Positions 1 through 10,733 of a DNA stretch of 64,000 bases are shown here, one piece after another. A program made the translations under genes and the position numbers. Numbering within the stretch: position 1 is the stretch's first letter; the number at the start of each line of letters is the position of its first letter. The DNA lies in contig CP136061.1 in NCBI GenBank assembly GCA_032622095.1, forward strand, positions 12,169,287 to 12,233,286. The letters are read 5' to 3'. Origin of the DNA: Siphonodentalium dalli. Lineage: Eukaryota > Mollusca > Scaphopoda > Gadilida > Siphonodentaliidae. Below the pieces are notes generated by a model. It was not told the DNA's origin. It worked only from the letters and a program-made list of their open reading frames with translations, and made no database searches.

Positions 1-340
1 CAACATCAGGTTACGGTCTTTGTACTTCCATTTGTTAACTGTGATGACGGTGTTTTTGCTGTGACTTTAACTATAGTTACTATTTAGACCTCTTGCAAAG
101 CACTCCATTATAGTTATCACATGGCATACACAGCCTTTATGTGAGTAGCATTTCAAAATGTATACTCCACCGCCAAGCTACCAATTATCTTCTTTACGTT
201 TAGTTGACAAAACATTAGAGATCTTGTATCTTACTCCACAATATGTATACAGGACATATCATCGCTTGTATGCACACCAGTGGTTTAGAACCTATCATCG
301 GTCTAGTGACATTCCTTGCAACCCTTGAATAACTTTACAA

Positions 341-485
341 CATATAAATGTTGCAGTAATTCATGTCACGGAATAGATTATATAGAGGAGTACTATAGTC
401 TCCCGCAAATTTAGACACAATCACATATATGAGACGGAAGGAAGGTTATACAGCTTATTTCATATAAAACGTAATGTATATTAGT
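341..485 (+). repeat. Diverged direct duplication, copy 1
   Basis: A block of about 145 bp that recurs at 650-806 in the same orientation. Shared anchors are CATATAAATG, CCCGCAAATTTAGAC, TCACATATATG, GGTTATACAGCT and TTTCATATAAAACGTAAT. The copies differ by many substitutions and small indels, so the duplication is old, or these are two copies of one interspersed repeat. Confidence 0.75.
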
Positions 486-649
486 TATTATTATTAACAT
501 TTTGAGTTTAAACTAGGGATCTATAAATTCCGCGTTGTCCTGCGTTGTCTGATAAATGTAAAATGTTAAGAAAGAATAAAGAGATCGCTCTTCATTTAGC
601 TTAATTGAAGGGCACTGAGTGTAATTATGCAGATTATCGATCATCATGT

Positions 650-806
650 CATATAAATGGTGTAGTATTGAATTCATGTGAACGGAATAGAATACATACT
701 AGATATAAAGGTAGTCTAGTCGCCCGCAAATTTAGACGCTATCACATATATGTGACACGAATACAAGGTTATACAGCTGCTTTCATATAAAACGTAATAT
801 ACATAT
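650..806 (+). repeat. Diverged direct duplication, copy 2
   Basis: Second copy of the block at 341-485, same orientation and same anchors. It is slightly longer because of small insertions near its left end. Confidence 0.75.
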
Positions 807-1028
807 CAGTAAAATATAGTCCAATTAGAATTTTACTGGCCCATAACCGGTTATGGTATATACGGAATTAAAGTCCTGGCCAATTTCTCATTTTAATAAC
901 GAAATGAATGTTCATTTTTCAGCTACCGGTAGGTCAGCTTAATCCAAAATTCCGGAAGCACCGAGCAACTGGGGATCCGCTGTTGAAGCCATCACCCGAG
1001 GCAGACCGTCAAGATACCCAGAATAAAG

Positions 1029-3515
1029 TTGGCGCTTCATCTGAGCAATGAGCGTGCTAGCCGTGTCTCGTGTAGTCTCGGTCAGTCTCGTGCGTGCTAG
1101 CCTTGTCTCGGATAGTCTCGGGCAGAGATTCAGTTGGCGTTTCATCTGAGCAATGAGCGTGCTAGCCTTGTTCCGTGTAGTCTCGGTCAGTCTCGGGCGT
1201 GCTAGCCTTGTCTCGGATAGTCTCGGGCAGAGATTCAGTTGGCGTTTCATCTGAGCAATGATCGTGCTAGCCTTGTTTCGTGTAGTCTCGGTCAGTCTCG
1301 GGCGTGCTAGCCTTGTCTCGGATAGTCTCGGGCAGAGATTCAGTTGGCGTTTCATCTGAGCAATGAGCGTGCTAGCCTTGTCTCGGATAGTCTCGGGCAG
1401 AGATTCAGTTGGCGTTTCATCTGAGCAATGAGCGTGCTAGCCTTGTCTCGGATAGTCTCGGCAGAGATTCAGTTGGCGTTTCATCTGAGCAATGATCGTG
1501 CTAGCCTTGTTTCGTGTAGTCTCGGTCAGTCTCGTGTGTGCTAGCCTTGTCTCGGATAGTCTCGGATAGTCTCGGGCGTGCTAGCCTTGTCTCGGATAGT
1601 CTCGGTCAGTCTCGGGCGTGCTAGCCTTGTCTCGTGTAGTCTCGGGCAGAGATTCAGTTGGCGTTTCATCTGAGCAATGAGCGTGCTAGCCGTGTCTCGG
1701 ATAGTCTCGGGCAGAGATTCAGTTGGCGTTTCATCTGAGCAATGAGCGTGCTAGCCTTGTCTCGGATAGTCTCGGGCAGAGATTCAGTTGGCGTTTCATC
1801 CGAGCAATGAGCGTGCTAGCCTTGTTTCGTGTAGTCTCGGTCAGTCTCGGGCGTGCTAGCCTTGTCTCGGATAGTCTCGGGCAGTCTCGGGCAGAGATTC
1901 AGTTGGCGTTTCATCTGAGCAATGAGCGTGCTAGCCTTGTTCCGTGTAGTCTCGGTCAGTCTCGAGTGTGCTAGCCTTGTCTCGGATAGTCTCGGGCAGA
2001 GATTCAGTTGGCGTTTCATCTGAGCAATGATCGTGCTAGCCTTGTCTCGGATAGTCTCGGGCAGAGATTCAGTTGGCGTTTCATCTGAGCAATGATCGTG
2101 CTAGCCTTGTCTCGGATAGTCTCGGTCAGTCTCGGGCGTGCTAGCCTTGTCTCGGATAGTCTCGGGCAGAGATTCAGTTGGCGTTTCATCTGAGCAATGA
2201 TCGTGCTAGCCTTGTCTCGGATAGTCTCGGTCAGTCTCGGGCGTGCTAGCCTTGTCTCGGATAGTCTCGGGCAGAGATTCAGTTGGCGTTTCATCTGAGC
2301 AATGAGCGTGCTAGCCTTGTCTCGGATAGTCTCGGGCAGAGATTCAGTTGGCGTTTCATCTGAGCAATGAGCGTGCTAGCCTTGTCTCGGATAGTCTCGG
2401 GCAGAGATTCAGTTGGCGTTTCATCCGAGCAATGAGCGTGCTAGCCTTGTTTCGTGTAGTCTCGGTCAGTCTCGGGCGTGCTAGCCTTGTCTCGGATAGT
2501 CTCGGGCAGTCTCGGGCAGTCTCGGGCAGAGATTCAGTTGGCGTTTCATCTGAGCAATGAGCGTGCTAGCCTTGTTCCGTGTAGTCTCGGTCAGTCTCGA
2601 GTGTGCTAGCCTTGTCTCGGATAGTCTCGGGCAGAGATTCAGTTGGCGTTTCATCTGAGCAATGATCGTGCTAGCCTTGTCTCGGATAGTCTCGGGCAGA
2701 GATTCAGTTGAGTTTCATCTGAGCAATGATCGTGCTAGCCTTGTCTCGGATAGTCTCGGTCAGTCTCGGGCGTGCTAGCCTTGTCTCGGATAGTCTCGGG
2801 CAGAGATTCAGTTGGCGTTTCATCTGAGCAATGATCGTGCTAGCCTTGTCTCGGATAGTCTCGGTCAGTCTCGGGCGTGCTAGCCTTGTCTCGGGCAGTC
2901 TCGGGCAGAGATTCAGTTGGCGTTTCATCTGAGCAATGATCGTGCTAGCCTTGTCTCGGATAGTCTCGGTCAGTCTCGGGCGTGCTAGCCTTGTCTCGGA
3001 TAGTCTCGGGCAGAGATTCAGTTGGCGTTTCATCTGAGCAATGATCGTGCTAGCCTTGTCTCGGATAGTCTCGGGCAGAGATTCAGTTGGCGTTTCATCT
3101 GAGCAATGATCGTGCTAGCCTTGTTTCGTGTAGTCTCGGTCAGTCTCGTGTGTGCTAGCCTTGTCTCGGATAGTCTCGGGCAGTCTCGGGCAGTCTCGGG
3201 CAGAGATTCAGTTGGCGTTTCATCTGAGCAATGATCGTGCTAGCCTTGTCTCGGATAGTCTCGGGCAGAGATTCAGTTGGCGTTTCATCTGAGCAATGAG
3301 CGTGCTAGCCTTATATCGGGTAGTCTCGGTCAGTCTCGTGTGTGCTAGCCTTGTCTCGGATAGTCTCGGGCAGAGATTCAGTTGGCGTTTCATCTGAGCA
3401 ATGAGCGTGCTAGCCGTGTCTCGGGTAGTCTCGGTCAGTCTCGGGCGTGCTAGCCTTGTCTCGGGTAGTCTCGGGCAGTCTCGGGCAGTCTCGGGCAGAG
3501 ATTCAGTTGGCGTTC
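1029..3515. repeat. Minisatellite, 65-bp and 105-bp units
   Basis: A continuous array of a 65-bp basic unit (anchors GCGTGCTAGCCTTGTCTCGG, AGAGATTCAGTTGGCG, TTTCATCTGAGCAATGA). Many units carry an extra 40-bp block made of another GCGTGCTAGCC...TCTCGG piece, giving a 105-bp form. Inside each unit TCTCGG recurs at 10-bp spacing (GATAGTCTCGG, GTCAGTCTCGG, GGCAGTCTCGG), so the unit grew from a decamer. Because 105 is divisible by three, runs of the long form give short open frames on the minus strand with a 35-residue period. These are by-products of the array, not genes. Confidence 0.95.
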
Positions 3516-3523
3516 AAATGGCT

Positions 3524-3785
3524 GGATTATCCGCGTTGATTGCCGTTGAACTTGGTGTGAAAATTAAAAGCGATGGAGGTGGCTTTAACAGCTTTCTAAA
3601 CTAAGAAGACAAATTATAATATTTATATACATAAAATTACTCATATCCTAGTTTCAAAAAAGCGTTGAATGTGACTTTGACAGCCTTCATTGGAATGGAA
3701 AGAGGTTATGAGTGTGGAGTGGTGGCTCTAACAACCCTCCAGAATATTCTGCTATACAGCGGACAGCATCTGCTAATATAGTAAT
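3524..3785 (+). repeat. Diverged 260-bp direct duplication, copy 1
   Basis: This block follows the minisatellite directly and recurs at 3889-4163. Anchors are TATCCGCGTT, GTTGAACTTGGTGTGAAAAT, GGTGGCTTTAACAGC, CAGCCTTCATTGGAA, CAACCCTCCAGAA and GGACA.CATCTGCTAA. It contains no stable open frame in either copy. Confidence 0.8.
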
Positions 3786-3888
3786 AAAACAACTGGATTC
3801 GCGTGGCACCGTCAGTAGAATTCGTCTTGTTGCCGACAGAAAAAATGGTCGACCACGATGACGTCACGATAAAATAAAAAATAACCTG

Positions 3889-4163
3889 CTTATCCGCGTT
3901 AATTGTTGTTGAACTTGGTGTGAAAATTAAAGCGTTGAAGGTGGCTTTAACAGCCTTCTAATCTAAAAAGACAATTTATATTATAATATATAATATATAT
4001 TATACATTAAATTACTCAAATCCTCAACATCAAGAAATGTGTTGAAGTTGGCTTTGTCAGCCTTCATTGGAAAGGAAAGAGGTTCTGGGCGTAGAGTGGT
4101 GGCTGTAATAACCCTCCAGAAGATTTCGCTATATGACGGACAACATCTGCTAAAATAGTAACA
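3889..4163 (+). repeat. Diverged 260-bp direct duplication, copy 2
   Basis: Second copy of 3524-3785, same orientation, with an extra AT stretch in its middle (around 3975-4010). About 100 bp of unrelated DNA separates the two copies. Confidence 0.8.
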
Positions 4164-4251
4164 AGAAAACCATAGTCGGAAATGGTAACGCCATCTAGGT
4201 AATATTGTTACGCATATATACAATATATTGGAGCTTTAATGTAGTGATTGT

Positions 4252-4510
4252 GAAAAATGTCTATATAGGTAATGGCTATGTATATATAGTTTATTATATG
4301 TAAACAAAAATTAATCGGACTTGCCAAACTAAAGTTATGATAATTATGAAATATGTACTCACGTATGATGTGTTCACAAAGGGCGCATGCATTCCGATTG
4401 GTTGAAAGGTTCATCGCCAAACATGGAACGGCTATTACATTGATACACCAATATATTACTGGATATATTCAAACACCCTTTGCCAACAAAATGACAAACG
4501 CATTGACGAT
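4252..4510 (+). repeat. 260-bp dispersed repeat, copy 1
   Basis: Nearly identical to 8252-8511 in the same orientation, from GAAAAATGTCTATATAGG to CGCATTGACGAT. Internal anchors are TTAATCGGACTTGCCAAAC, GGTTGAAAGGTTCATCGCC and CAACAAAATGACAAACGC. The two copies bracket the Gln-rich tract and the 39-bp minisatellite. They could be two insertions of one element, or the ends of a duplicated segment. No TG...CA ends or primer site identify them as LTRs. Confidence 0.85.
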
Positions 4511-5694
4511 TGACATGCTATTAAGGTGACGTGTTGCCAGCACGCGGCAAATACACTAAACTGTTATTTTCTCGTTTCACTTATACGACATTAGAATTGT
4601 TTTCGGCTGGCATGTATCTTTTCGTTGTTATTCGTTCTAATTTCAATAGAAATAGAGGTATGCAATTGCCTGACAGAAGGCAATTTACGGCGGCTGAACA
4701 CTGAATGATTTACAAACAATCTCGAGAGTCTTTATGAAATAGTTTCCGATAAGGTTTCATTCACCACCGAATATGGAGCACCTCATCAGAATTCCGTTAA
4801 AACAACTAATCCTTCAAATCATTTCAACAAATGTGGCTAATCACTGAAAGTTTCTCATTGACCACACCAGAAAATCTCTAAATGCGGACCAAAAATCTAC
4901 AACTCGGATTAAATACACTCCAAATACTTCGCAATAAGACCTTAAGTATACATTCCAACGAAGTCATTTGTTCGCAGTGTTGAGTTATCGGGGTTATTTC
5001 GGACACCAAGGGGTGATAAATACAAATATACCTTCTTTAGACTTAATTACAAGTCTGGTCAAATTTCATTTATAGTGAAATGGAATATATAGGCTATATT
5101 AGCGGTCGTGGGGGAACTACCAACCAGTGTCGATTATGTCCCTTGATATGGCGGGTGTCTAATTTTGTTCGCCCAGCCGACTTAAATGGGTTCTCGGGTG
5201 GTGTCAATGTCTGACAAATAAGGACCGGATGTTCATTCGATCAGGAATTCTCTGAGAAGGTATGCACCAACATTTGATGGCGATTTCTGACCAGGAGCTG
5301 AAACTAGACTGATCCTCAGAATATTGCCTAAATTCGTGTCAACATCACTCCCGATGCACGATTGCTGTTTGAAAAAATTAATAGCAAGGACCATTTATGT
5401 ATGTTTTGGAGTCCGACTCTTATAATCACCATGTTTATGATAAGTCACCTCACATAATAAACTTTCTAGTGAAACAGTGGTTTTGGAGAGGATATTACGA
5501 GTAAAACAAAATTTGACCTTTTACCTGTCCTACTTTGTCGAGTACATAGTCAGCAGAATCAACCAACATGACGACCGCGTGTAGTTAATCTTCCTAGACA
5601 TCACTAATCCGCATTGTATTCTGCACGACTCGACCTATTTGTGTTTACTACGCTTACTACGCAATCCATTCTCGTTAATATTCAAACCGCCGCG
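4511..5694. other. Unassigned AT-rich stretch
   Basis: About 1.2 kb without an open frame worth reporting, no tandem repeat and no recognised mobile-element end. It could contain decayed element sequence that I cannot identify by eye. Confidence 0.5.
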
Positions 5695-5930
5695 ATGTCT
5701 TCACCTAGTTCTCAACAAAACCAACAGACATTAACAACAACAACGACAACCACCACAACCACAACCTCAACAACAGCAGTTCCAACAACTTAAACTGCCT
5801 CAACAGTCCCAACAACAACATTTATTAAGACAATTGCTAGTGTACAGGCTATGAATGTGTTCCGACTTCATCTCAACAGAGTCTGCAGCAGGCTTTACCT
5901 ATAGCTACCAGCAGTGGAAACCACATATAC
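5695..5930 (+). pseudogene. Gln/Thr-rich low-complexity coding remnant
   Basis: An ATG at 5695 opens a frame starting with Ser, Gln and a long Thr run encoded by ACA/ACC/ACG triplets; it then stops. The neighbouring frame of the same CAA-rich DNA reads as a Gln-rich chain (QQQFQQLKLPQQSQQQ) and later as PTSSQQSLQQALPIATSSG up to about 5930. The switch of plausible protein between frames suggests one Gln-rich N-terminal region broken by indels. It may be the N-terminus of the L1-like ORF1 whose C-terminal half lies at 8936-9608, separated from it by repeat expansion. That link is inference from order and orientation only. Confidence 0.35.
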
Positions 5931-7213
5931 CATCCGATGTGAGGATGCAGCATGTTGTCGACCTGATCGACTCCAGGAAACGTCCACCGGGTCCAGATGA
6001 CATGATCGACTCCATGAAACGTCCGCCGGGCCCAGATGATCTGATCGACTCCAGGAAACGTCCGCCGGGCCCAGATGACATGATCGACTCCAGGAAACGT
6101 CCGCCGGGCCCAGATGACATGATCGACTCCAGTAAACGTCCGCCGGGCCCAGATGACATGATCGACTCCAGTAAACGTCCACCGGGCCCAGATGACATGA
6201 TCGACTCCAGTAAACGTCCGCCGGGCCCAGATGACATGATCGACTCCAGGAAACGTCCGCCGGGCCCAGATGACATGATCGACTCCAGTAAACGTCCGCC
6301 GGGCCCAGATGACATGATCGACTCCGGGAAACGTCCGCCGGGCCCAGATGACATGATCGACTCCAGTAAACGTCCGCCGGGCCCAGATAACATGATCGAC
6401 TCCAAGAAACGTCCGCCGGGCCCAGATGACATGATCGACTCCAGGAAACGTCCGCCGGGCCCACATGACATCATCGACTCCAGTAAACGTCCGCCGGGCC
6501 CAGATGACATGATCGACTCCGGGAAACGTCCGCCGGGCCCAGATGACATGATCGACTCCAGTAAACGTCCGCCGGGCCCAGATGACATGATCGACTCCAG
6601 GAAACGTCCGCCGGGCCCAGATGACATGATCGACTCCAGGAAATGTCCGCCGGGCCCAGATGACATGATCTACTCCAGGAAACGTCCGCCGGGTCCAGAT
6701 GACATGATCGACTCCAGTAAACGTCCGCCGGGCCCAGATGACATGATCGACTCCAGGAAACGTCCGCCGGGCCCAGATGACATGATCGACTCCGGGAAAC
6801 GTCCGCCGGGCCCAGATGACATGATCGACTCCAGGAAACGTCCGCCGGGCCCATATGACATGATCGACTCCAGGAAACGTCCGCCGGGCCCAGATGACAT
6901 GATCGACTCCAGGAAACGTCCGCCGGGCCCAGATGACATGATCGACTCCAAGAAACGTCCGCCGGGCCCAGATGACATGATCGACTCCAGGAAACGTCCG
7001 CCTAGCCCAGATGACATGATCGACACCAGGAAACGTCCGCCGGGCCCATATGACACGATCGACTCCAGGAAACGTCCGCCGGGCCCAGATGACATGATCG
7101 ACACCAGGAAACGTACGCCGGGCCCAGATGACATGATCGACTCCGTGAAACGTCCGCCGGGCCCAGATGACATGATCGACTCCGGAAACGTCCGCCGGGC
7201 CCAGATGACATGA
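5855..7213 (+). other. Open frame through the 39-bp array (doubtful CDS)
   Basis: A 452-codon frame beginning MCSDFISTESAAG, followed by about 31 copies of a hydrophilic 13-residue repeat of the form IDSRKRPPGPDDM. It ends where a one-base deletion at about 7183 shifts frame; the same repeat reading resumes at 7210-7602, 7599-7808 and 7833-8303. The residues are charged and proline-rich, as in disordered repeat proteins. However, opposite-strand frames of equal length (5873-7321) are just as open, and the non-repeat leader resembles no family I know. I treat it as a possible but unproven coding repeat. Confidence 0.2.
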
Positions 7214-8140
7214 TCGACTCCAGGAAACGTCCGCCGGGCCCAGATGACATGATCGACTCCAAGAAACGTCCGCCGGGCCCAGATGACATGATCGACTCCA
7301 GGAAACGTCCGCCGGGCCCACATGACATCATCGACTCCAGTAAACGTCCGCCGGGCCCAGATGACATGATCGACTCCGGGAAACGTCCGCCGGGCCCAGA
7401 TGACATGATCGACTCCAGTAAACGTCCGCCGGGCCCAGATGACATGATCGACTCCAGGAAACGTCCGCCGGGCCCAGATGACATGATCGACTCCAGGAAA
7501 TGTCCGCCGGGCCCAGATGACATGATCTACTCCAGGAAACGTCCGCCGGGTCCAGATGACATGATCGACTCCAGTAAACGTCCGCGGGCCCAGATGACAT
7601 GATCGACTCCAGGAAACGTCCGCCGGGCCCAGATGACATGATCGACTCCAGGAAACGTCCGCCGGGCCCAGATGACATGATCGACTCCAGGAAACGTCCG
7701 CCGGGCCCATATGACATGATCGACTCCAGGAAACGTCCGCCGGGCCCAGATGACATGATCGACTCCAGGAAACGTCCGCCGGGCCCAGATGACATGATCG
7801 ACTCCTAGAAACGTCCGCCGGGCCCAGATGACATGATCGACTCCAGGAAACGTCCGCCTAGCCCAGATGACATGATCGACACCAGGAAACGTACGCCGGG
7901 CCCAGATGACATGATCGACTCCAGGAAACGTCCGCCGGGCCCATATTACATGATCGACTCCAGGAAACGTCCGCCGGGCCCAGATGACATGATCGACACC
8001 AGGAAACGTACGCCGGGCCCAGATGACATGATCGACTCCGTGAAACGTCCGCCGGGCCCAGATGACATGATCGACTCCATGAAACGTCCGCCGGGCCCAG
8101 ATGACATGATCGACACCAGTAAACGTCCGCCTAGCCCAGA
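5965..8140. repeat. 39-bp minisatellite with higher-order structure
   Basis: About 55 tandem copies of a 39-bp unit (anchors GAAACGTCCGCCGGGCCCAG and ATGACATGATCGACTCC). As 39 is divisible by three and most frames of the unit lack stops, several long open frames run through it on both strands. Variant units (CACATGACATCATCG, GGAAATGTCC, GATCTACTCC) recur in the same order 857 bp apart (for example 6461 and 7318). That equals 22 units minus the 1-base deletion at about 7183, so a block of about 22 units was duplicated as a whole. Confidence 0.95.
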
Positions 8141-8251
8141 TGACAGTTTGATAATCAAACATGGCATCGATCGGAAAAAGCAAAGGGAGTTGTCACAGTC
8201 ACCCCACATATACACCCTATCGAATCCCGGATCACCGGTACTTAACAGTAA

Positions 8252-8511
8252 GAAAAATGTCTATATAGGTAATGGCTATGTATATATAGTTGATTATATG
8301 TAAAAACAAATTTAATCGGACTTGCCAAACTAAAGTTATGATAATTATGAAATATGTACTCACGTGTGGTGTGTTCACAAAGGGCGCATACGTTCCGATT
8401 GGTTGAAAGGTTCATCGCCGTACATGGAACGGCTATTACATTGATACACCAATATATTACTGGTTATATTCAAACACCCTTTGCCAACAAAATGACAAAC
8501 GCATTGACGAT
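8252..8511 (+). repeat. 260-bp dispersed repeat, copy 2
   Basis: Second copy of 4252-4510, displaced by almost exactly 4 kb. It begins about 110 bp after the end of the 39-bp array and is followed by ATATCCATAATATGGGCTAC, which leads into the 59-bp array. Confidence 0.85.
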
Positions 8512-8586
8512 ATCCATAATATGGGCTACTATCAGCTACTATCACGGAGCCCACTTTGAGTGTTTATAACAACACAACCATCAATG

Positions 8587-8935
8587 ATGCCTATATGGGT
8601 TACTCCCAAGCACGCGTGTCTGAACATATACCTATATCCCGCACGATGCCTATATGGGCTACTCCCAGGCACCCGTGTCTGAACATATTCCTATATCCCG
8701 CACGATGCCTATATGGGCTACTCCCAGGCACCCGTGTCTGAACATATTCCTATATCCCGCACGATGCCTATATGGACTACTCCCAGGCACCCGTGTCTGA
8801 ACATATTCCTATATCCCGCACGATGCCTATATGGGCTACTCCCAGGCACCCATGTCTGAACATATTCCTATATCCCGCACGATGCCTTTATGGGCTACTC
8901 CCAGGCACCCATGTCTGAACATATTCCTATATCCC
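8587..8935 (+). repeat. 59-bp tandem array
   Basis: About six copies of a 59-bp unit with anchors TGAACATATTCCTATATCCC, GCACGATGCCTATATGG and GCTACTCCCAGGCACCC. Since 59 is not a multiple of three, the reading frame rotates through DAYMGYSQ, SEHIPISRTMP and similar peptides. The last unit runs directly into the ORF1-like coding remnant at 8936, so the array may have grown within that gene. Confidence 0.9.
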
Positions 8936-9608
8936 GGGGTTTCCCCATACCACACGGACCACCGCCTGGACGATACACAGGACCTCAACCGGAAGCAGTT
9001 TATATCTGCATTGAACGATCCTGCCTTCATGCAAACACTAGAGAAAATGGTAGATCGTGCCTTTAACACTAAGATGTGGGACTTACATCAGCACGTCCAA
9101 CGCCTCGAGTCTCAACTGGACATGAAAACCCACCAGATCATCTCAATTTAGGAAGAACTGGACGATACCAAAAAATACCAAATGCGTAACTCTTTACGTA
9201 TTTCAGGACCCGGTGTTATGGAGCAGGATGGTGAGGACACCGATGAATTTATCCTCAATCTTGCCGAGGAAATGGACTTACCACTGACATTGGAGCAGAT
9301 AGATAGGTTGCATCGGTCTGGTGACCCGGAGGGCAGGCGTGAACGCTCTCTCCTCGTGAAATTCACAAGCTATCTGGCACGAAAGCGTTTCTACAAGAAA
9401 CGAATAGCTCTCTTCTCCCAGGATAAGATGAAGCGAATATTCGTAAATGAACACCTTACAAACCGACGTTCTAGTATTGCTGCCAGCTGCCGGTCATTAA
9501 TGAAAAAATAAAAAGTACGTGGTCGACAGAGATGGAGTCATATTCGCTAGACTTTGGGATGAGACGATCAAGCGAATCACAACTCGAGGTCAGCTTTATG
9601 ATCTCTAG
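8936..9608 (+). pseudogene. L1-like non-LTR retrotransposon ORF1 (broken)
   Basis: This encodes a nucleic-acid-binding ORF1-type protein of the kind that coats LINE RNA. A predicted helical segment (QTLEKMVDRAFN, then QHVQRLESQLDMKTHQ) resembles the ORF1 coiled coil. It is followed by the RRM-like and C-terminal region: NSLRISG, an acidic stretch, LAEEMDLPLTLEQIDRLHR, LLVKFTSYLARKRFYKK, IFVNEHLTNRR and, in another frame, DRDGVIFARLW. These match the order of motifs in L1/Transposase_22 ORF1 proteins. Defects are an in-frame TAG at 9149-9151 and a frameshift near 9509, after which the frame closes at TAG 9606-9608. The upstream boundary is uncertain because it merges with the 59-bp array. No RT domain follows. 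Confidence 0.75.
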
Positions 9609-9877
9609 ACATTTGTTACCCTCCCGCTTCATGGACCATACAACGACAAATAAACTACCGGGTGCAATGGCTCATCTATCTGTCAGCAGTTAGTTCACGC
9701 ATATACGTAAAATTAATCTATATATTTATCGCATATATATGTTGTCCTATTAATACTATAGTAGTATTGAACACTGTATTGTCTATAATACAATATATAT
9801 ATAATATATCTACACAATCGCATAAACATACACAAGCAATTATGTGCATGTTCAATCTAAGTTGTTGTTCACATTTC

Positions 9878-10342
9878 TTAACCCTTTACCCAACAAAACA
9901 ACCAAAAACGCCCAAATAAAGCTTCAACAGCCTAAAATATATTCGGTCTGTCTCAATAACACCATACAAATATGGGTATCATTGGAACCGGTTCATTGAC
10001 CACATTGTGATGGTTACAGTTATGCCCTGTGCCAATGCATTCTCTTATATATGCGGGTCGACCATAGGTCGCCTCGCATATATAAGAGAATGCATTGGCC
10101 TAAAAAAAATCTTTTTGTAACACTTTTTACCATTTATTCTTACATTCTTTAACAATTTTATAAATTTTTCTTACATTTTTTAACAATTTTTATAATATTT
10201 TTCTACATTCTTTGGCAATTTTATCATTTTTAATATGTGTTAAGCCAATGCATTCTCTTATATATGCGAGGCGACCTATGGTCGACTCGCATATATAAGA
10301 GAATGCATTGGCACACGGCCGCTCTGTTGGGTAAAGGGTTAA
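9878..10342. mobile_element. TTAA-bounded MITE containing hairpin pair, copy 1
   Basis: Bounded by TTAA (9878-9881 and 10339-10342) with matching termini CCCTTTACCCAACA and TGTTGGGTAAAGGG. This is the terminal logic of piggyBac-type elements. Inside lie two 69-bp near-perfect palindromes at 10031-10099 and 10244-10312, which are reverse complements of each other and separated by an AT-rich spacer. The same palindromes form the ends of the hairpin-ended family (for example 15539-15962). A second copy of the whole arrangement is at 50930-51330. It has no coding capacity and would need a transposase in trans. Confidence 0.85.
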
Positions 10343-10733
10343 TCGCTAAAAACAAAATACGTGTATTGATTTATATCGATCAATATATCCATGTCGCCTT
10401 GTTGTCAATATATAGTGCTAACTCCACTTTATGATTTATGCTAGTACCCACACGTATGCATGTACCTGCACATACGCACACGTGTGTATATGTGATGGCA
10501 TTCGAACTTCATACAGAATTATCGCTTTTTCGCCTTCTAATGCAAAAATTCATTTTGTACCGTGAAATATTTAGATCTCTATACATATACACCAATCAAA
10601 TTATGCATATAGCTGTTCTACACATGTATTGATTTATATATACTGTATATTTTCATGTCTTCGCACCAACAGCCCTCCTCAAGCGATTCTACTGCATGTA
10701 CACAAGTGTATACCCCCCTGTAAACTATTTACC
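10343..10733. other. Unassigned AT-rich stretch
   Basis: Nothing recognisable. Short open frames here (10438-10632) have no family resemblance and are rich in rare, AT-driven residues. Confidence 0.5.

Larger units (their letters stand above)
1..1028. other. AT-rich intergenic DNA, no gene recognised
   Basis: No convincing coding region is visible. A 61-codon open frame at 605-790 lies inside a duplicated non-coding block (see the paired repeats at 341-485 and 650-806) and is not supported as a gene. The last 100 bases are less AT-rich and lead into the first minisatellite. Confidence 0.6.

Noticed and set aside
5873-7321. 482-codon minus-strand open frame through the 39-bp repeats, and several shorter ones
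   Set aside because: The repeat unit is a multiple of three without stops in most frames; openness on both strands is a property of the unit.
4252-8511. LTR retrotransposon with 260-bp LTRs
   Set aside because: No TG...CA ends, primer-binding site, polypurine tract or gag/pol between the repeats; the interior is mostly minisatellite.
10021-10110. Perfect palindrome as a rho-independent terminator or pre-miRNA hairpin
   Set aside because: It recurs as both ends of at least seven elements, in inverse orientation at the right end, so it is a mobile-element terminus. A small-RNA role cannot be excluded but is not needed.
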